7,027 nucleotides of DNA, from assembly GCA_002494125.1 (NCBI GenBank), contig DLBD01000053.1:1-7027 (forward strand), written 5' to 3'. Of this stretch, positions 6,147 through 7,027 are shown piece by piece (position 1 is the stretch's first letter; each line of letters starts with the position of its first letter). The notes under the pieces are model-generated. The model was not told the DNA's origin. It did not search any database and saw only the letters and a list, made by a program, of their open reading frames with translations. The translations under genes and the position numbers were made by a program. The DNA comes from Ruminococcaceae bacterium UBA7030 (GTDB lineage: Bacteria; Bacillota; Clostridia; Oscillospirales; Acutalibacteraceae).

Positions 6147-6590
6147 CTAATACAGCCTGAAAACATAAATTATCAAGCCATATAGGGCAGAGGAGGAAAC
6201 ACCGTAAACAATAACAGGTCCCGCTATTGTAAACATCTGTGCCGCTGTGCCGAGGACAAAGCCCTCGTGCCTGAATTCGAGTGCGGGTGATACAACTGCG
6301 TTTGCAAAGCCTGTAATCGGTACAAAGGTTCCCGCGCCTGCGTGCCTTGCTATCTTATCAAATACACCCGCACCCGTCAAAACCGCGGTGATAATAATCA
6401 GGGCGCAGGAAACGGCGGTTGATACCTCTTTTTCACCAAGTCCCGCATTTTCAAGAATTGCTGATAATATCTGACCGATAAGACAGATACTACCGCCGAA
6501 AACAAAAGCCTTGACGCAGTTTAGTATTTTCGGCGAATTCGGACTTGCCTTATCAACCATTTTACTGTATTCGTCCTTGCTGATTCCCAT
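6147..6590 (-). CDS. spoVAC: Stage V sporulation protein AC (SpoVAC)
   Basis: SpoVAC is an inner-membrane part of the SpoVA channel that moves Ca-dipicolinic acid into the forespore and releases it at germination; the Bacillus protein behaves as a mechanosensitive channel. The 147 residues match family length (about 150 in Bacillus). Family marks are NCVKAFVFGGSICLIGQ (24-40), LTGAGVFDKI (71-80), HAGAGTFVPITGFANA (83-98) and EG-FVLG (109-114), with four to five hydrophobic segments (about 25-47, 57-78, 85-105, 112-133, 132-145). The N-terminal extension separates it from the shorter SpoVAE. ATG at 6590 follows a modest GGAAGTG ribosome site. It is oddly alone: spoVAD and spoVAE, usually directly downstream, are absent and a terminator follows at once. 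The rest may be encoded elsewhere, or this may be a second copy. Confidence 0.93.
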   Translation of the reverse strand: MGISKDEYSKMVDKASPNSPKILNCVKAFVFGGSICLIGQILSAILENAGLGEKEVSTAVSCALIIITAVLTGAGVFDKIARHAGAGTFVPITGFANAVVSPALEFRHEGFVLGTAAQMFTIAGPVIVYGVSSSALYGLIIYVFRLY

Positions 6591-6607
6591 ATTATCACTT
6601 CCGCATA

Positions 6608-6637
6608 TATTATGCTACAATTATAAATAATTATTCA
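6608..6637 (-). promoter_or_regulatory. Sigma-G-like (forespore) promoter of spoVAC
   Basis: On the minus strand TGAATA (6632-6637) and CATAATA (6608-6614) are spaced by 17 bases. This closely fits the sigma-G pattern, TGAATA then CATACTA 17-18 bases later, with one mismatch. SpoVA genes are sigma-G-dependent in Bacillus. The predicted start, near 6601, gives a very short leader of about 11 bases. Sigma-F recognises similar sequences and cannot be excluded. Confidence 0.7.
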
Positions 6638-6638
6638 C

Positions 6639-6667
6639 TTGACTTTTATTATATTATTTTGTAATAT
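6639..6667 (+). promoter_or_regulatory. Sigma-A promoter of the ABC ATPase gene
   Basis: TTGACT (6639-6644) and TAATAT (6662-6667) are spaced by 17 bases, the same two hexamers as at the polymerase promoter. Its -35 is 1 base away from the -35 of the divergent spoVAC promoter, so the two holoenzymes could hardly bind together. Confidence 0.65.
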
Positions 6668-6701
6668 TTTAATATACAAAATGTAATCAGGAGGAAGCCG
6701 T

Positions 6702-7027
6702 ATGCATCTTATCGAAGTTCGTGATGTTTATAAGATTTATAACCCTGGCGAAAACCAGGTTAATGCGCTTGACGGCATTTCACTTTCTATTGACGAGGGC
6801 GAATTCGTCGCAATTATCGGTCAGTCTGGTTCGGGTAAATCAACGCTTATGAATATTATCACAGGTAGTGTCCCCCAAGACGAAGGCGAGATTCTTTTAA
6901 ATAACAACGATATATCTAAGTTACACGAATACCAAAGAGCCCCATACTTTGGTCACGTGTTCCAAGACCCAATGGTGGGTACTGCGACCGATATGACTGT
7001 TATTGAAAATCTTGCCCTCGCCTATGG
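6702..7027 (+). CDS. ABC transporter ATP-binding protein, apparently hybrid (partial, C-terminus beyond right edge)
   Basis: The 108 codons visible start an ABC ATPase: A-loop Tyr13, Walker A GQSGSGKST (40-48), Q-loop VFQDP with Gln88. ATG at 6702 has AGGAGG 7 bases upstream. The first half (VYKIYNPGE...ALDGISLSI, QSGSGKSTLMN) reads like the MacB/LolD family, which powers export and lipoprotein or macrolide-type efflux. From about residue 54 it reads like the TrpZ/COG1101 family, ATPase of an uptake system with a TrpX-type binding protein: VFQDPMVGTATDMT and ENLALAY. Synonymous usage also shifts: Gln is CAG twice before codon 53 and CAA three times after; Leu TTA occurs only after. The frame stays open across the join. 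Signature motif, Walker B and permease genes lie outside, so the substrate cannot be assigned. Confidence 0.8.
   Translation, partial: MHLIEVRDVYKIYNPGENQVNALDGISLSIDEGEFVAIIGQSGSGKSTLMNIITGSVPQDEGEILLNNNDISKLHEYQRAPYFGHVFQDPMVGTATDMTVIENLALAY

Noticed and set aside
1..7027. CRISPR array, tRNA/rRNA, riboswitch, insertion sequence or phage attachment site
   Set aside because: No spaced direct repeats, cloverleaf pattern, transposase or integrase, or structured long leader could be seen; gene-free gaps are all under 230 bases.

Overview
The window looks like chromosomal DNA from a spore-forming, low-to-moderate GC Firmicute, most likely a gut-type clostridium of the Oscillospiraceae/Ruminococcaceae kind. 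The support is a spoVAC sporulation gene with a sigma-G-like promoter, AGGAGG-type ribosome binding sites, a Gram-positive-type LexA box, a YhgE/Pip membrane protein, and AT-rich intergenic DNA with sigma-A promoters. I would not name a species. There is no CRISPR array, RNA gene, insertion sequence or prophage. Most of the window is ordinary core and near-core genome with short intergenic gaps.

Layout, left to right. (1) A minus-strand PurF-like gene runs off the left edge. Its glutaminase domain has lost the catalytic cysteine and the other glutamine-site residues. Its extended -10 promoter has a dyad centred on the predicted transcription start. (2) A plus-strand operon follows: ung (uracil-DNA glycosylase), a small two-helix membrane protein with a poly-acidic tail, and a 711-residue YhgE/Pip protein. 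The last two overlap by 8 bases. The operon ends at a nested, convergent terminator. (3) A minus-strand orphan P-loop protein of the HPr kinase/PEP carboxykinase type is divergent from (4) a Y-family DNA polymerase whose promoter contains a LexA box, so it is probably SOS-induced. (5) After another convergent terminator comes minus-strand spoVAC as a single-gene unit. (6) Divergent from it, a plus-strand ABC ATPase runs off the right edge.

Functional reading: ung and the Y-family polymerase are both DNA damage genes but sit in separate, differently controlled units. spoVAC is predicted to be forespore-specific, and its -35 lies 1 bp from the -35 of the vegetative promoter for the ABC gene. 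I see no clear new multi-gene system. The points most worth a second look are the degenerate PurF-like protein, the ABC ATPase that appears to be a join of two families near the right edge (real recombinant or assembly chimera), the solitary spoVAC with its sigma-G-like promoter, and the orphan HPrK-like protein.
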